A DNA stretch of 64,000 nucleotides, taken from Flavobacterium sp. KMS. GTDB lineage: Bacteria > Bacteroidota > Bacteroidia > Flavobacteriales > Flavobacteriaceae. Both the position numbers and the translations under genes were made by a program. Positions 9,717-19,465 of this stretch are shown in pieces (positions within the stretch are counted from its first letter, which is position 1; the number at the start of each line of letters is the position of its first letter). Below the pieces are notes generated by a model. The model ran no database searches and was not told the DNA's origin. It was given only the letters and a program-made list of their open reading frames with translations. Location of the stretch: positions 1 to 64,000 of the forward strand of contig NZ_JSYP01000021.1 of assembly GCF_000813005.1 (NCBI RefSeq). The letters run 5' to 3'.

Positions 9717-10224
9717 AATTTTGAAATGTCATTTTTAAATGTAGGACTTCAGTTTTGTTATTATTTTTTATGGTGTAAAATTTCATGCTAATTATTCTTG
9801 AAAGCGTATACTTTTTTTCAAAATCGTAAGCTAATTTCAGGAGTTGATTACTTTTTCCTGTTACATCTAATTGATTGGTGATAACACGATAATCATCTTC
9901 TGGAAAATCATGAATAGGCTGTAAATCACTAATAGAGATTTCGGGCGAATTTTTTGCCGCAAAACTCACGATACCTTGTTGTACCATTTCTTTGGTGATT
10001 CCATCTTTGCCAATTATTTGATCCAAATAAGCAACATCTTTGATCAAACCATTCGTGCTCATTGCTTTTTTATTGATATCGGCTGCTTTTTTTGATAGTG
10101 CCTTGTATTCTGTAATTACTTCAAATAAAGGATGAAATGATCTTTTGTAAGCTGTAATTGATATTATTAAAAAAAGAAATAGCAAGGCGTAAACTTTTTG
10201 TTTGTACGAATATTTTTCAAACAT
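9700..10224 (-). CDS. PilO/GspM-like inner-membrane protein
   Basis: This 174-residue bitopic protein has a short cytoplasmic N-terminus, a membrane helix at about residues 10-25, a coiled-coil stretch (about 35-60) and a ferredoxin-like C-terminal domain. This is the family layout of PilO and GspM, which link the cytoplasmic PilM/GspL part to the periplasmic secretin. It overlaps the upstream PilM-PilN-like gene by eight bases and the FN3 lipoprotein gene by 17. The call relies on architecture and order more than on motifs. Confidence 0.6.
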   Translation of the reverse strand: MFEKYSYKQKVYALLFLFLIISITAYKRSFHPLFEVITEYKALSKKAADINKKAMSTNGLIKDVAYLDQIIGKDGITKEMVQQGIVSFAAKNSPEISISDLQPIHDFPEDDYRVITNQLDVTGKSNQLLKLAYDFEKKYTLSRIISMKFYTIKNNNKTEVLHLKMTFQNYENNK

Positions 10225-11404
10225 TTTTTAGCGTAATTTTTATTTCGAATATGGACTTATTTTTTTTGTCTTTTTTTAAACTTATAATTTCAAAACGTTG
10301 CAACCAATTCATTTTCTTCAACCCTTCTAGCCAATTATTAAATGTGACTTCCTCAAAAGTCTCCCCTTTAATTAAGATAGTCCTATTTTCAAATAATACT
10401 TTTTTATCTTCTTTGTACCCTTCTTTTATCGGAATGATATTTAATTCATTTAAGGAGATAGCAATGGGTATTGTTTTAATGATTTGATATGCATAAAAGG
10501 AAAGAAATTTAGAAGACAGCACTCCAGATTCTTTCAGAACTTTCAATTTTTTTTCTTTCTGTTTTTCTAAATCTAATATCAATTGATAGGACTGATCGGA
10601 ATATACAGTTTGCAGGTTGAGTTCTGCATTTCTAGCTCCATAGTACCGAATCAAGGAATAACTCATTAATAGAGTGCTTAGAAATCCCACAAGTATTGTT
10701 ATTCCAAAAAAATGAAATGCTTTTTTATAAATTAATCCTTCACTTTTTAAAGAAATGTCGATAGTTTTTGAAACTTCATCTGGCTTAACAAAATAATGTA
10801 TGACAACTCCATATAACGGCAAAAAATCACTCAAAAGATTTTCGTTTCCAATTTTATATGATTTGCTTTTTAATATTTCATTTTGTTTAGTAAAACCTAT
10901 TAGCCTTTCTTTTTGGAACTTTAAACATAAATCTGCCGAAATTAATTGTTCGTTTTCTACTACATTATATAACAGTGCGCCCAAAAAAGAACCTACATAA
11001 ACATCCAAAACTTGAAATCCATTTTCTCGAAATTTGATAAGAGTTTCATCAACGATGTTTTTTCTGCAAAAACTTATAAAATTCGACTTTAGTCCCTTTA
11101 AATCAGTGTAGCATATTGCGTTAAAATCGATGTTTTTTTGCCAATTTATATCAGCTTCATTATCAAAATCAATTTCTTTATTTAAAACTCCTTTTCCATC
11201 AATGACGATTAAAAGAGGTTTCCTTTTATCTGTTTTTGTTGTTAATTCTTCAAAAGATTCAAATGTGTTTGTAGCAAGAATGGTAATCTTGTTTGCCTTT
11301 TTTTTAATGGAAAGCAAATTATAGATTTCACAATCGTCTTTTTTAATTACGCCAACAACATTTATATCGTTTAGCTTTATAAGTTTAGATAGTATCGCTA
11401 GCAT
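10217..11404 (-). CDS. PilM-PilN/GspL-like fused assembly protein
   Basis: This 395-residue protein has a cytoplasmic region (about 1-225) resembling a degraded actin-like PilM/GspL fold, one membrane helix (about 228-252) and a periplasmic PilN-like region with a coiled coil (about 260-285) and a ferredoxin-like end. GspL combines the same parts in one chain. The N-terminal region lacks clear nucleotide-binding motifs. It shares one base with the stop of the upstream secretin gene. It should recruit GspE to the membrane; this is inferred from family architecture. Confidence 0.65.
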   Translation of the reverse strand: MLAILSKLIKLNDINVVGVIKKDDCEIYNLLSIKKKANKITILATNTFESFEELTTKTDKRKPLLIVIDGKGVLNKEIDFDNEADINWQKNIDFNAICYTDLKGLKSNFISFCRKNIVDETLIKFRENGFQVLDVYVGSFLGALLYNVVENEQLISADLCLKFQKERLIGFTKQNEILKSKSYKIGNENLLSDFLPLYGVVIHYFVKPDEVSKTIDISLKSEGLIYKKAFHFFGITILVGFLSTLLMSYSLIRYYGARNAELNLQTVYSDQSYQLILDLEKQKEKKLKVLKESGVLSSKFLSFYAYQIIKTIPIAISLNELNIIPIKEGYKEDKKVLFENRTILIKGETFEEVTFNNWLEGLKKMNWLQRFEIISLKKDKKNKSIFEIKITLKNV

Positions 11405-13311
11405 TAATATATAACTGTAGGTTTAATAAAAATATGAAGTTTAGAGTCGTTTTTACCTTTCTTTCTGCTACTGAAAAACCATTTTAGGATTGGAACTCTT
11501 GACAATAAGGGAGTACCCGAACCAGAGTTTTCTTTTTTTAATTCATCTAAACCGCCTAATAAAATCATCTCACCGTTTTTGACCCTTACCAGTGATTCAA
11601 ATTTTTGAGTGGCTTTTCCAGGAGGAGCATCTTCACCGGCTCTTGCCAGGAAAGAACTCTTTTCGACAGCAATGGTTAGCGTTACATTTTCATCAGTAGA
11701 GACATAAGGTTTTATGGCTACACTTAGATTTGCATCTGTTGATTTCCATGTTCCTGAGTTTAAAATGTCATTACCAATGCTATTGTTTATTAATCGATTG
11801 CTTTGTTCAAAGTAATAACTTGTTTCTCCAATAGACAGTTTTGCTTCATGTCCGCTTATGGTAGCTATTTTAGGGGTTGACTCTATTTTTAAAACAGAAT
11901 TATTTTCTAATAGTTTTAGATTCAAATAAAAAGATTCGGTTACTTTTCCGATTTTAAATAGCCCAAAGCCATTAAAAGCGTTTATCAAACTGTTTACAGA
12001 AGATCCATTTAAAGTTACATCAGAACTGGGAAATAACACGCCACTTGTTTTGGTGGCGTTTATTTTGTCTAAACCTGCTTTTATTCCAGTTTGGATATCA
12101 TATGATTTATTATACTGTACAATAATTACTTCAATTTGAACCATTGGCACTACTTTGTCAATTTGCTTGATATATACTTTTAATTCCTCTAGAATAGATC
12201 TTGAACCTGAAACAATTAACCCATTTAATTCAACAAATTCTTTTATTTCTAATTTCTCTGAGAATACTTTTGGGAGTGTATTGATTACCGACTCAATTGA
12301 TCGATTTTCTAACTGAATCATCTCGGTAATCCTTAATCCTTCTGTGGCTTCTTCTCCAATTAAGTAAAAATGACCTTGCTTTTTATACGTATATTTTTTC
12401 CCTCTAAATATATGTTCCAGTAATTCATCAAATGTGATATTTGTGGCAGATAGTGTTGTTTTCTCATTTTCGGGTTTATTGTATAAAAAATAATTTATAT
12501 GCAATTTTTCTGCAGCCTCAGTTAATAAATCTGATGCATCTGCGATATAGGCATTTATCTCTAGAAAGCCTTTTTTATTTATATTCACATCGTAGTAACC
12601 AGGAACGCCACTACTAACTCTCGCTTGTTTTGATTTTTGGCTACTATTTGTAATAGCATTCGCTGTAGGGGAAGTATTCTTTTCTAGATAATAAAATCCA
12701 TTATCATCCTTAGTGACTAATAGATCATTTGATTTTGACATCATTTCTATGACCTGATCAAATGGGCGATTTAAAATATAAGAAGAAATTTTCAGGGTTT
12801 TTACATCTTGTGCTACTATTAAATTTTTGCCCGATTTATCGATAATTGCTTTTGCAATTGCAGGCAATGAGTCATTTTCTAGTTTTACAGATAAAAAATC
12901 ATTCTGAGCATTATAAGTTACGTCTATAATCTTGGGTGTTTTTTTTTCGGGAATTACTACAGTTTTTCTTTTTTTGAAAACAATAATATTATTCATAAAA
13001 GTAACCTCCAAGTCATATTTCTGAGCAATATGAATAAAGACATCTTTTACCGTTACATCAAAGAAATTGTGAGCTATAGGTTGATTAAGTTCCACATCCA
13101 CATCTACATTCAATTGATGCTCTTCGGCTATAGAAGAAATAAAATTATGCAATGTTAATCCAGAAACATCAATTTTAATAACTTGGTTTAATCCTTTTTT
13201 TTGCAAGGATAATTCATCAAATTTCCTATTTAATTCGCTTATGTCTTGTTGTGCTGCTATACTTGTTGTAAAAAATAACGCAGTTAGTATGTAAATAACC
13301 TGTTTGAGCAT
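11404..13311 (-). CDS. gspD: GspD/PilQ-like outer-membrane secretin
   Basis: The 635-residue protein has a signal peptide (cleavage after about residue 20), several N-domains of the secretin/STN type (residues about 50-330) and the C-terminal secretin domain. Recognisable secretin sequences are VPMVQIEVIIVQYNKSYDIQ (about 395), the 'VLKIESTPKIATISGHEA' strand, and the end 'MILLGGLDELKKENSGSGTP...SRVPILKWFF' with a final 'KLHIFIKPTVI'. It would form the outer-membrane channel of the machine. It ends one base into the fused PilM-PilN-like gene and starts directly after the ATPase gene. Confidence 0.92.
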   Translation of the reverse strand: MLKQVIYILTALFFTTSIAAQQDISELNRKFDELSLQKKGLNQVIKIDVSGLTLHNFISSIAEEHQLNVDVDVELNQPIAHNFFDVTVKDVFIHIAQKYDLEVTFMNNIIVFKKRKTVVIPEKKTPKIIDVTYNAQNDFLSVKLENDSLPAIAKAIIDKSGKNLIVAQDVKTLKISSYILNRPFDQVIEMMSKSNDLLVTKDDNGFYYLEKNTSPTANAITNSSQKSKQARVSSGVPGYYDVNINKKGFLEINAYIADASDLLTEAAEKLHINYFLYNKPENEKTTLSATNITFDELLEHIFRGKKYTYKKQGHFYLIGEEATEGLRITEMIQLENRSIESVINTLPKVFSEKLEIKEFVELNGLIVSGSRSILEELKVYIKQIDKVVPMVQIEVIIVQYNKSYDIQTGIKAGLDKINATKTSGVLFPSSDVTLNGSSVNSLINAFNGFGLFKIGKVTESFYLNLKLLENNSVLKIESTPKIATISGHEAKLSIGETSYYFEQSNRLINNSIGNDILNSGTWKSTDANLSVAIKPYVSTDENVTLTIAVEKSSFLARAGEDAPPGKATQKFESLVRVKNGEMILLGGLDELKKENSGSGTPLLSRVPILKWFFSSRKKGKNDSKLHIFIKPTVIY

Positions 13312-14721
13312 TTATATGTTTATTAAAATTGAATATATTTCTTCCAGAGAAGTTTCTCCCATTGCTAAAATCTTAAATGCTTTATCAGAAAGTGATTTGT
13401 AATTTTTATCCTTACTAAATAATTCTGTAATGGTATTATTTTTAATTGCCTCAATGATGTTATTATCAATGTTCAGAATCTCGTAAATAGCTTTTCTTCC
13501 TTTATAACCAGTATGGAAACAACTATTACAGCCCACTGGTTTGTAATAAGATAAAATGTCATAAGGGAATTTAAAATTCAATGGAAAATCTTTAGGGTTG
13601 CAACTGGCTTCTTTTTTGCAATTATCGCAAAGCTTCCTTACGAGTCGTTGTGCGACAGAAAGATTTAGGGTCTCGGCAATTAGATAGGAGGGAACCCCCA
13701 TGTCGATTAGTCTGGAAATTGTTCCTATTGCCGAATTAGTATGGATAGTTGATAAAACCAAATGGCCTGTTAATGATGCTCGAATTGCCATAATAGCTGT
13801 TTCGGAATCACGGATTTCTCCTAGCATGATTACATCGGGGTCCTGACGTAAAAATGATTTTAATGCTGAAGAAAAGGTTAGTCCAATATCTTCTTTTAGT
13901 TGTACTTGATTGATTCCTCTTAATGTATATTCAATAGGGTCTTCGACTGTCACAATGTTTCTTCGAGTTTCATTAAGTAACTTTAATGTAGCATATAGCG
14001 TTGTTGTTTTTCCCGAACCTGTTGGTCCGCTTATAAGGATAATTCCATTAGGCTTTTTTACCGCTTCAAGATAATTTTCTAATTCTTCTTTTTGCAGGCC
14101 CAATACATTTAAATCAATATCTGAGGCATCTTGACCTAAGAGGCGCATTACTATTTTTTCGCCAAATAATGTAGGTAAAATAGAAATCCTGATATCAAAC
14201 GAATCATTGGTAATCCTTCCATCTTGAGGAAGTCTTTTCTCTGTTATATTTAATTTGGCTTGAATTTTAATTTTATTAACGAGCTCCAGGTAGTTATCAC
14301 TTTCTATTTTATAGCGTTCAATTAATTGCCCATCTATTCTAAAACGAATGCGAGAGGAATCTTCATAAACTTCAAAATGAATATCACTACATTTTAATGA
14401 CTTTGCTTCAATTAATAAATTCTCAAGAAAGTCTCCCTTATCTAGATTTAGAGACTTATTAGAATTTAAAGCTCTTTCTTTTCGATAATAAATAGATAAT
14501 GCCTTTTCAATTTCTATTGAATCTATGGGATGTAAAACAATACTTTTTCCTAAAAAAAGTTCTAATTCTTCTTTGATATCCACTCCATTATTGGAATTAT
14601 CAACATATAATTCCAATGTATTTTCAAATATATATTTAGGTACTATACGGTATTGATTGGCAAGATCATTAGTTACAACATACAGAATTTCGGGAAGGAT
14701 TGTGATATCTTGTATTATCAT
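13312..14721 (-). CDS. gspE: GspE/PilB-type assembly ATPase
   Basis: I place the start at the ATG of 14719-14721, where ATGA joins it to the stop of the prepilin peptidase gene; a longer frame to 14775 has a poor N-terminus. The resulting 469 residues show the family order: an N-terminal GspE domain, Walker A GPTGSGKT at 232-239, an Asp box ('TVEDPIEY'), Walker B ('VIMLGEIRDSETA'), a His box ('GHLVLSTIHTNSA') and a four-Cys zinc site (CDNC and CNSC) near residues 380-410. The protein powers pseudopilus assembly from the cytoplasm, docking on the GspL-like protein and GspF. Confidence 0.95.
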   Translation of the reverse strand: MIIQDITILPEILYVVTNDLANQYRIVPKYIFENTLELYVDNSNNGVDIKEELELFLGKSIVLHPIDSIEIEKALSIYYRKERALNSNKSLNLDKGDFLENLLIEAKSLKCSDIHFEVYEDSSRIRFRIDGQLIERYKIESDNYLELVNKIKIQAKLNITEKRLPQDGRITNDSFDIRISILPTLFGEKIVMRLLGQDASDIDLNVLGLQKEELENYLEAVKKPNGIILISGPTGSGKTTTLYATLKLLNETRRNIVTVEDPIEYTLRGINQVQLKEDIGLTFSSALKSFLRQDPDVIMLGEIRDSETAIMAIRASLTGHLVLSTIHTNSAIGTISRLIDMGVPSYLIAETLNLSVAQRLVRKLCDNCKKEASCNPKDFPLNFKFPYDILSYYKPVGCNSCFHTGYKGRKAIYEILNIDNNIIEAIKNNTITELFSKDKNYKSLSDKAFKILAMGETSLEEIYSILINI

Positions 14722-15194
14722 AACAAAGAGATTTTTTGAAAGAATAAAAAATATTCTTTTAAAAGGACAAGACATAATAACAATGCCGAAAAACCAGCTA
14801 AAGGAACTGTTTCTTCTTTAATATACTTCCTTAAGGCAAGTTGTAAAATAATAGCAAACAACATAGAAAGAACAAAGAACAAAATATAATTTTCAACTAG
14901 AAATAATGGGGTAATGGCGATATAAAACAATAAATCCCCCAATCCAAAATAGTGATGAAATGGATTTAGAATTTTTTTAGATTTTATAGCCATGTATACT
15001 ACTAAGACACTAAGTGTAGTAAAAAAGAAACAGGAGTTCAAAAGGATTATTTTCCATAAAGCATGACTCCTTAGAGGACTTTTAAAAAATGATACAGAGA
15101 AAATCACTACAGGTAAAATAAGGTGTATTTTTCGGCACTTCCAATCTTGCGCAAAAACAGCACTTAGAGCAAACAACAAAACTATCAAAGCCAT
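14718..15194 (-). CDS. Prepilin peptidase (A24 family), short form
   Basis: This 158-residue integral membrane protein has about five to six helices. It carries the two catalytic aspartates of type IV prepilin peptidases: Asp17 in AQDWKCRKIH and Asp87 in GLGD. It is much shorter than classical PilD/GspO because the N-terminal methyltransferase-like domain with its Cys pairs is absent; TadV-like short forms exist. It should cleave the leaders of the pseudopilins encoded in the same operon. It lies six bases after the major pseudopilin gene and overlaps the ATPase gene by four bases. Confidence 0.85.
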   Translation of the reverse strand: MALIVLLFALSAVFAQDWKCRKIHLILPVVIFSVSFFKSPLRSHALWKIILLNSCFFFTTLSVLVVYMAIKSKKILNPFHHYFGLGDLLFYIAITPLFLVENYILFFVLSMLFAIILQLALRKYIKEETVPLAGFSALLLCLVLLKEYFLFFQKISLL

Positions 15195-15200
15195 TTTAAT

Positions 15201-15635
15201 TTATTCTTTCGTTATTTCGATTAGTATTTTTTTGCTGTTTATTTCCCAGGTATTAAAACTACCATCGCCATCCAAGTCAGAAGTAGCTGTGGCCCTAGCT
15301 AAAAAAGAATCGTTCGAAGCTTCCAATATCTCTATTTTATAAACAGCTTGGCCACCTTCATCAACTGTTTTTTCAGGTTCAAAACCAATTTCTTCTAAAC
15401 TGCTGGAATATTTTGAATGTCTATAGAAGTAACTTTTCTCAAGCCCATAAACCTGATTTAGCATTGCTTGGGCCTCAATCGCTTTTGCTTGACCTATTAC
15501 AGAGGTCTGGTTTGGCAACACCATAAGCAATAGTATGCCAATTATACATAACACAATTAAAATCTCAGTTAAAGAGTAAGCTTTAACAGTTGATTTTTTA
15601 ATTACTTGATAGTACTTCTTACTCTTATTTGACAT
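15201..15635 (-). CDS. GspG-like major pseudopilin
   Basis: The 144-residue protein has a leader of about 19 residues rich in Lys, ending KA, followed by YSLTEILIVLCIIGILLLMV with Glu at +5. The soluble domain ends with DLDGDGSFNTWEI, an Asp-rich, EF-hand-like loop that recalls the calcium site of GspG subunits. It is the first gene of the 13-gene operon and so presumably the most abundant product, as expected for the major subunit. The -1 residue is Ala instead of Gly. Confidence 0.85.
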   Translation of the reverse strand: MSNKSKKYYQVIKKSTVKAYSLTEILIVLCIIGILLLMVLPNQTSVIGQAKAIEAQAMLNQVYGLEKSYFYRHSKYSSSLEEIGFEPEKTVDEGGQAVYKIEILEASNDSFLARATATSDLDGDGSFNTWEINSKKILIEITKE

Positions 15636-16645
15636 TTACATCTTATTTATTTGATAGCTAATTATATTAAAAACCATTTTTTTTTATTTTTAATAAGTCG
15701 TCTTGATTAAATCATTAACGATTGCAATTATAGGGTACATACACTCAAGAGTAGGTTAAAATAAATTGATAAATCACGATAATAAGGTATTTATTTGATT
15801 CTAATTATTTTATTTGAAGCAGCATGAAAGATGGTATATAGCCTCTGAAAGGAGAAGTATAAATTCGGAGGAGAGAAATGACGGGTCTTTTTTTACTTTA
15901 ATTATTTTAACACCAAAAGTTTTGAATCATTTAAGTTTTTTTAGGGAAGCTTTAGACTTTTTTGTATAGCATTCTAATTGAGGGGGATCTCCAATTATTT
16001 TTTGCAGGGATCTACTGGGGTAATTTTAAAAATCCTAATCATGGGAAGTTTCTCAGCGTTTTTCTCTGATGAATTGATATTGCGTCGGTGTTTTCATTAC
16101 CACCAATTTTATTTGAGTTACAGATTAAGTCAATTTGAGTGCAGTGGTAGATACGACCTTTAGGATTCATCTCTTTTTGTTCCTTCAAAACGTTAAGTAA
16201 AATGTTTTTGCTGGTAGGGAAAATAGATATTAAAGTAGAGTATGAGTATTTGAAGTTAATATAGAAATATCTTTTGCTACATGAAATACATTGTCAACTG
16301 CCACACATGATGACAACAGAAATCCTAAATTAAAAAAGTATTACTTCTGAATTTTTTCATACTCTTAAAATTAGTTAGAGAGTATTGACTTTTATGACAA
16401 AGAAGGGAGTTGTTCTATCTATAAGTTAGTTAATCTGATGCAAAAAACAATAGGTTGTGTATGTAATGTATTGTTTGTCTTTTTATTATGTTATTGCAAA
16501 AGTCTTAATTTGTTATTTTATGGTTTTATTTTGTTTATTTAGACTGTTTACTATGACTAATTTTGCAAATGTAAATTTTAGTTTGCGATTGTCTAAATAG
16601 TATTCGTAAACCCAAATTTATTTTTTATGATAGAAAATATATTTT
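15636..16645. other. Long gene-free interval upstream of the secretion operon
   Basis: About 1 kb between the divergent secretion operon and the L,D-transpeptidase-like gene. Short open frames inside it lack family features and are rejected. It should contain the promoter of the secretion operon, but I find no clear TAnnTTTG on the minus strand near 15640-15760. A candidate motif for the plus-strand gene is at 16558-16565. Confidence 0.6.
16558..16565 (+). promoter_or_regulatory. Possible -7 promoter motif (TAATTTTG)
   Basis: This matches the Bacteroidota TAnnTTTG consensus 80 bases before the start at 16646. A TTTTG at 16529-16533 lies upstream at a somewhat long spacing, so the promoter is only a candidate. 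Confidence 0.35.
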
Positions 16646-17263
16646 ATGAAGGGATTTTATTTATTAGTTCATTTTTTGCTAAGTTTTGTTGTGAATGCAA
16701 ATGTATTAACAAATGCAAATGAATACAGAAGAGATACCATACCGACAAATGCTGAAATGGTAAGGATTGAGAATCAGATAGAAGAGGTGAGGGAAATAAT
16801 AAAGACTAATGTGCATTATAATGCAAAAATTGCCTTTTTTGTTGATATGCAAATAAAATCTGGTAAGTTTCGATTTTTTGTGTACGATTTAATTAAAGGT
16901 GAGGTTATAGATAAGGGGCTTGTCGCACATGGATCTGGATCTGAAACTAACATTAAAGGAAATTTAAAATTTAGTAACGAACCCAATTCACGATCTACCT
17001 CTTTGGGAAGGTATTCTATTGGTAAATCTTATAAGGGAATGTTCGGGAAAGCATATAAATTATCGGGTTTAGATGCTACGAATAATAATGCTGAGAAGAG
17101 AGCAATAGTTTTACATTCTTATTCTGCAGTTCCTTCTCAAGAGCAGGATTACTATATATCAAATAGTCAAGGTTGTCCAATGATTAATGAAGATTTCTTT
17201 AAGAGATTAGAAAAAATCATTGATTCTTCAAAATCAAAAATAATTTTAAATATCTATTATTGA
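16646..17263 (+). CDS. L,D-transpeptidase-like (YkuD_2-type) secreted protein
   Basis: This 205-residue protein has an N-terminal signal segment (residues 1-18). The C-terminal half carries the YkuD_2-type pattern: GLVAHGSGS (about 92-100), LGRYSIG, then VLHSY and SNSQGCPM, where the His and Cys would form the catalytic pair. Families of this type act on peptidoglycan cross-links or release wall peptides in the periplasm. It stands alone with long non-coding flanks. The substrate is unknown. Confidence 0.8.
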   Translation: MKGFYLLVHFLLSFVVNANVLTNANEYRRDTIPTNAEMVRIENQIEEVREIIKTNVHYNAKIAFFVDMQIKSGKFRFFVYDLIKGEVIDKGLVAHGSGSETNIKGNLKFSNEPNSRSTSLGRYSIGKSYKGMFGKAYKLSGLDATNNNAEKRAIVLHSYSAVPSQEQDYYISNSQGCPMINEDFFKRLEKIIDSSKSKIILNIYY

Positions 17264-18273
17264 AATATTTAGAATACGATTAAAGATACTTCTTATAGTT
17301 TAGTCGCATAAAGAGAATGATAGATAATTTGGTGAATACAGGATAGTAGCGAAAGTTTGTGGTTGGTGGTCTGTTGCATTCTTTTGGCAAGTGTTCCATC
17401 ATCAAGCTGACTTTTCCCTCTCTTGATATTTTCCGTACATGTGTCCAATTCTTTGTGGCATGAATAGTGTTGCAATATTTGATGCTTAGCTCTATAGTTA
17501 TGAGCTTGAATCCTAAAGTGTACCATTGCCTTGGTTTTTTTGCATTTTTTTAAATATTAAAATCGGGTGTACTTGTATCCACTTTTAGGTATGAACTCTA
17601 CCTAAAAACAAATTCGTTTTTCAGGTATTTTTTTTACTAAAACGATTATGGTTTTGAATTAAATCTCTTTTCATATAAATGAAAAAACTGTGTCATTCTT
17701 GATTTATTTAAAAAAGTTTTTATATGTACGTGTCTTTTTGTGTTGTTATTATGATTTGTAGTAGTAGTCCTCTTAAGTGGTATCACAATAATTTTGCGTA
17801 ATATTTATAATTTTTTTGAAAGGATAAACTTTTATATATGCTATTTTGGTTTGTATGTTTAACAAAACATGTGCGTTAGTTCATTACATTTTAATAATGA
17901 TAAAAGTGTGCTTCTATCGGATTGTTTTAATTTATAAAGAATAAAACTGTTATAGATTAAAATTGCACTTTAATAAAAGACATGAAAGTCTAACAGAATA
18001 GTCAAGAAATTTTTTTCTGTTTCAAAAGGAGTTTCAAAACTTCACAATTATTTTCAGAAAACTTTTTGTTAAACAAAAGGAGAAATATGATTTATTTTAA
18101 TGCAATAAATTATTTGGCGATAAAACTTAATGGCTTGTAAGAGAATCAATTTTACTTTGTATAAAAGCAATTGAATCCTCTGATATTGGAGCTTTAAAAT
18201 TATATTCTAGCCAGAACTAAAGAAAAATTAATAAAAAACGGAATACTTTATTATAAAAAAAAATAACTAAATA
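17264..18273. other. Gene-poor interval
   Basis: About 1 kb of AT-rich sequence without a convincing gene. A 77-codon minus-strand frame at 17293-17526 has an odd Cys/His/Gln composition and no recognised family; it may be a shadow or a remnant. No repeats or terminators were found. Confidence 0.5.
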
Positions 18274-18819
18274 ATGAGAATCCTTGTCAGTATCTTTATA
18301 ATGTTTTTTATTTCCTGTGAAAAAAAGAACAATGAACTTAGTTTTAAGGGACATGAATATATTTCAATGGCAGAAATCAAGAAGAAATCCCCGCCTTTAA
18401 GACTTCTTGATTCATTGAAAAAAAAATATATGGATACTGTCGATAGGGAGGATATACCTGTTAAAATTTTATCCGCAAAATTGCTTAAAAACGAATATTC
18501 AAATTTTAGAGATATCCATCTTGTTTTTAAAAACATATCTAAAAAGGATGTTCAAGCAGTTAAAATTCAGTGGTTTAGTGTTAATAGTCTTGAGGAGCCA
18601 TCAAATTTGAGATATTTTTTTGTCCGTGGTGAAAGTTGCGGACTCAGTGTTAAACTATTAAAACGAAGTATGGTATCAAAAGTCACATTTGAAGAATTTT
18701 CAAGTGACGCTAATCGTGTTATAAAAGCAAGGGCATATGAGGTAATCTTTTCTGACGGAACGGTATGGTCACTTAAAAATCAGGAATATCTAGATGCTTA
18801 TTTAATTAAAAGTTATTGA
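18274..18819 (+). CDS. Lipoprotein of unknown function
   Basis: The 181-residue protein has a short signal peptide and a lipobox (FISC, Cys15) followed by charged residues. The central part has the alternating pattern of a beta-sandwich, including 'FRDIHLVFKNISKKDVQAVKIQW', similar to domains describing post-translationally exported immunoglobulin-like proteins. No family is recognised. The gene is isolated; an IS6 remnant starts about 120 bases downstream. Confidence 0.65.
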   Translation: MRILVSIFIMFFISCEKKNNELSFKGHEYISMAEIKKKSPPLRLLDSLKKKYMDTVDREDIPVKILSAKLLKNEYSNFRDIHLVFKNISKKDVQAVKIQWFSVNSLEEPSNLRYFFVRGESCGLSVKLLKRSMVSKVTFEEFSSDANRVIKARAYEVIFSDGTVWSLKNQEYLDAYLIKSY

Positions 18820-18940
18820 AAATATTTTTTAATATTATTCTGTATGGGTAAAGAGGTTCCGATATTTTTGTTTTAATCCTAGTAATATAAAGCTTGCGTT
18901 TTGTCATTTATTCTTTTAGGTTTTTATAATTTAAAAATTT

Positions 18941-19465
18941 GGTTCTGTCGCATCTGGGAATAACTTTTATCTTTAGAATTTTAAAGCGATCAAAAAATGA
19001 ATACTAGAGGTCATTGTTATCCAAAATACATAATTCTTCAGGCAGTATATTTCAAATTAAGATTTACAGGTAGTTACCGTGGTGTTGAGGAAATAATGAA
19101 AATTAGAGGAGTGATTGTGGATCATGCTACGATTCAGCGCTGGGTTTATAAGTTTACACCTTTGCTTGAGTCAGAGATGAAGAAGAGAAAAGGTAGAGTG
19201 GGAGGGAGCCGGAGATTAGATGAGACCTATATCAAAGTAAATGGTATTTGGTGTTATTTATATAGAGCAGTAGATAAATTAGGGAATACAGTACACTTTC
19301 TTTTGACCAGAAAAAGACAGAGAATAAGCGCGCGGTCTTTTCTAATTAAGGCAATTAGTAACAACTGCAGATAAGAGTAATAAACATTGATAAAAGCGGT
19401 TCTAATACTGCAGCGATCAAAGTATATAACAAACGTTCGTTCTCAAAGATTAAAATCCGACAGTG
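18941..19465 (+). mobile_element. IS6-family insertion sequence remnant, left part (3' truncated)
   Basis: It begins with the terminal inverted repeat GGTTCTGTCGCATCTG at 18941-18956. The transposase frame starts at 18997 and reads as an IS6/IS26-like enzyme (HTH 'VDHATIQRWVYKF', first catalytic Asp in 'RRLDETYIKVNG'). A one-base deletion near 19369, seen by comparison with the copy at 24863-25314, shifts the frame after 'LIKAISNN', and homology stops at about 19465. The right end is missing. Confidence 0.85.
18997..19465 (+). pseudogene. Frameshifted and truncated IS6-family transposase
   Basis: The intact frame runs to 19374 (125 residues). The next part, 'VINIDKSGSNTAAIKVYNK', which includes the second catalytic Asp, continues in another frame until about 19465. 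The end with the catalytic Glu is absent, so the enzyme cannot be functional. Confidence 0.85.

Noticed and set aside
15978..16163. Short plus-strand reading frame of 61 codons
   Set aside because: Composition and sequence look like translated non-coding DNA; no family features and no context.
17293..17526. Minus-strand frame of 77 codons rich in His, Cys and Gln
   Set aside because: No recognised family, no signal peptide, isolated in a gene-poor gap; could be a remnant, but cannot be supported as a gene.
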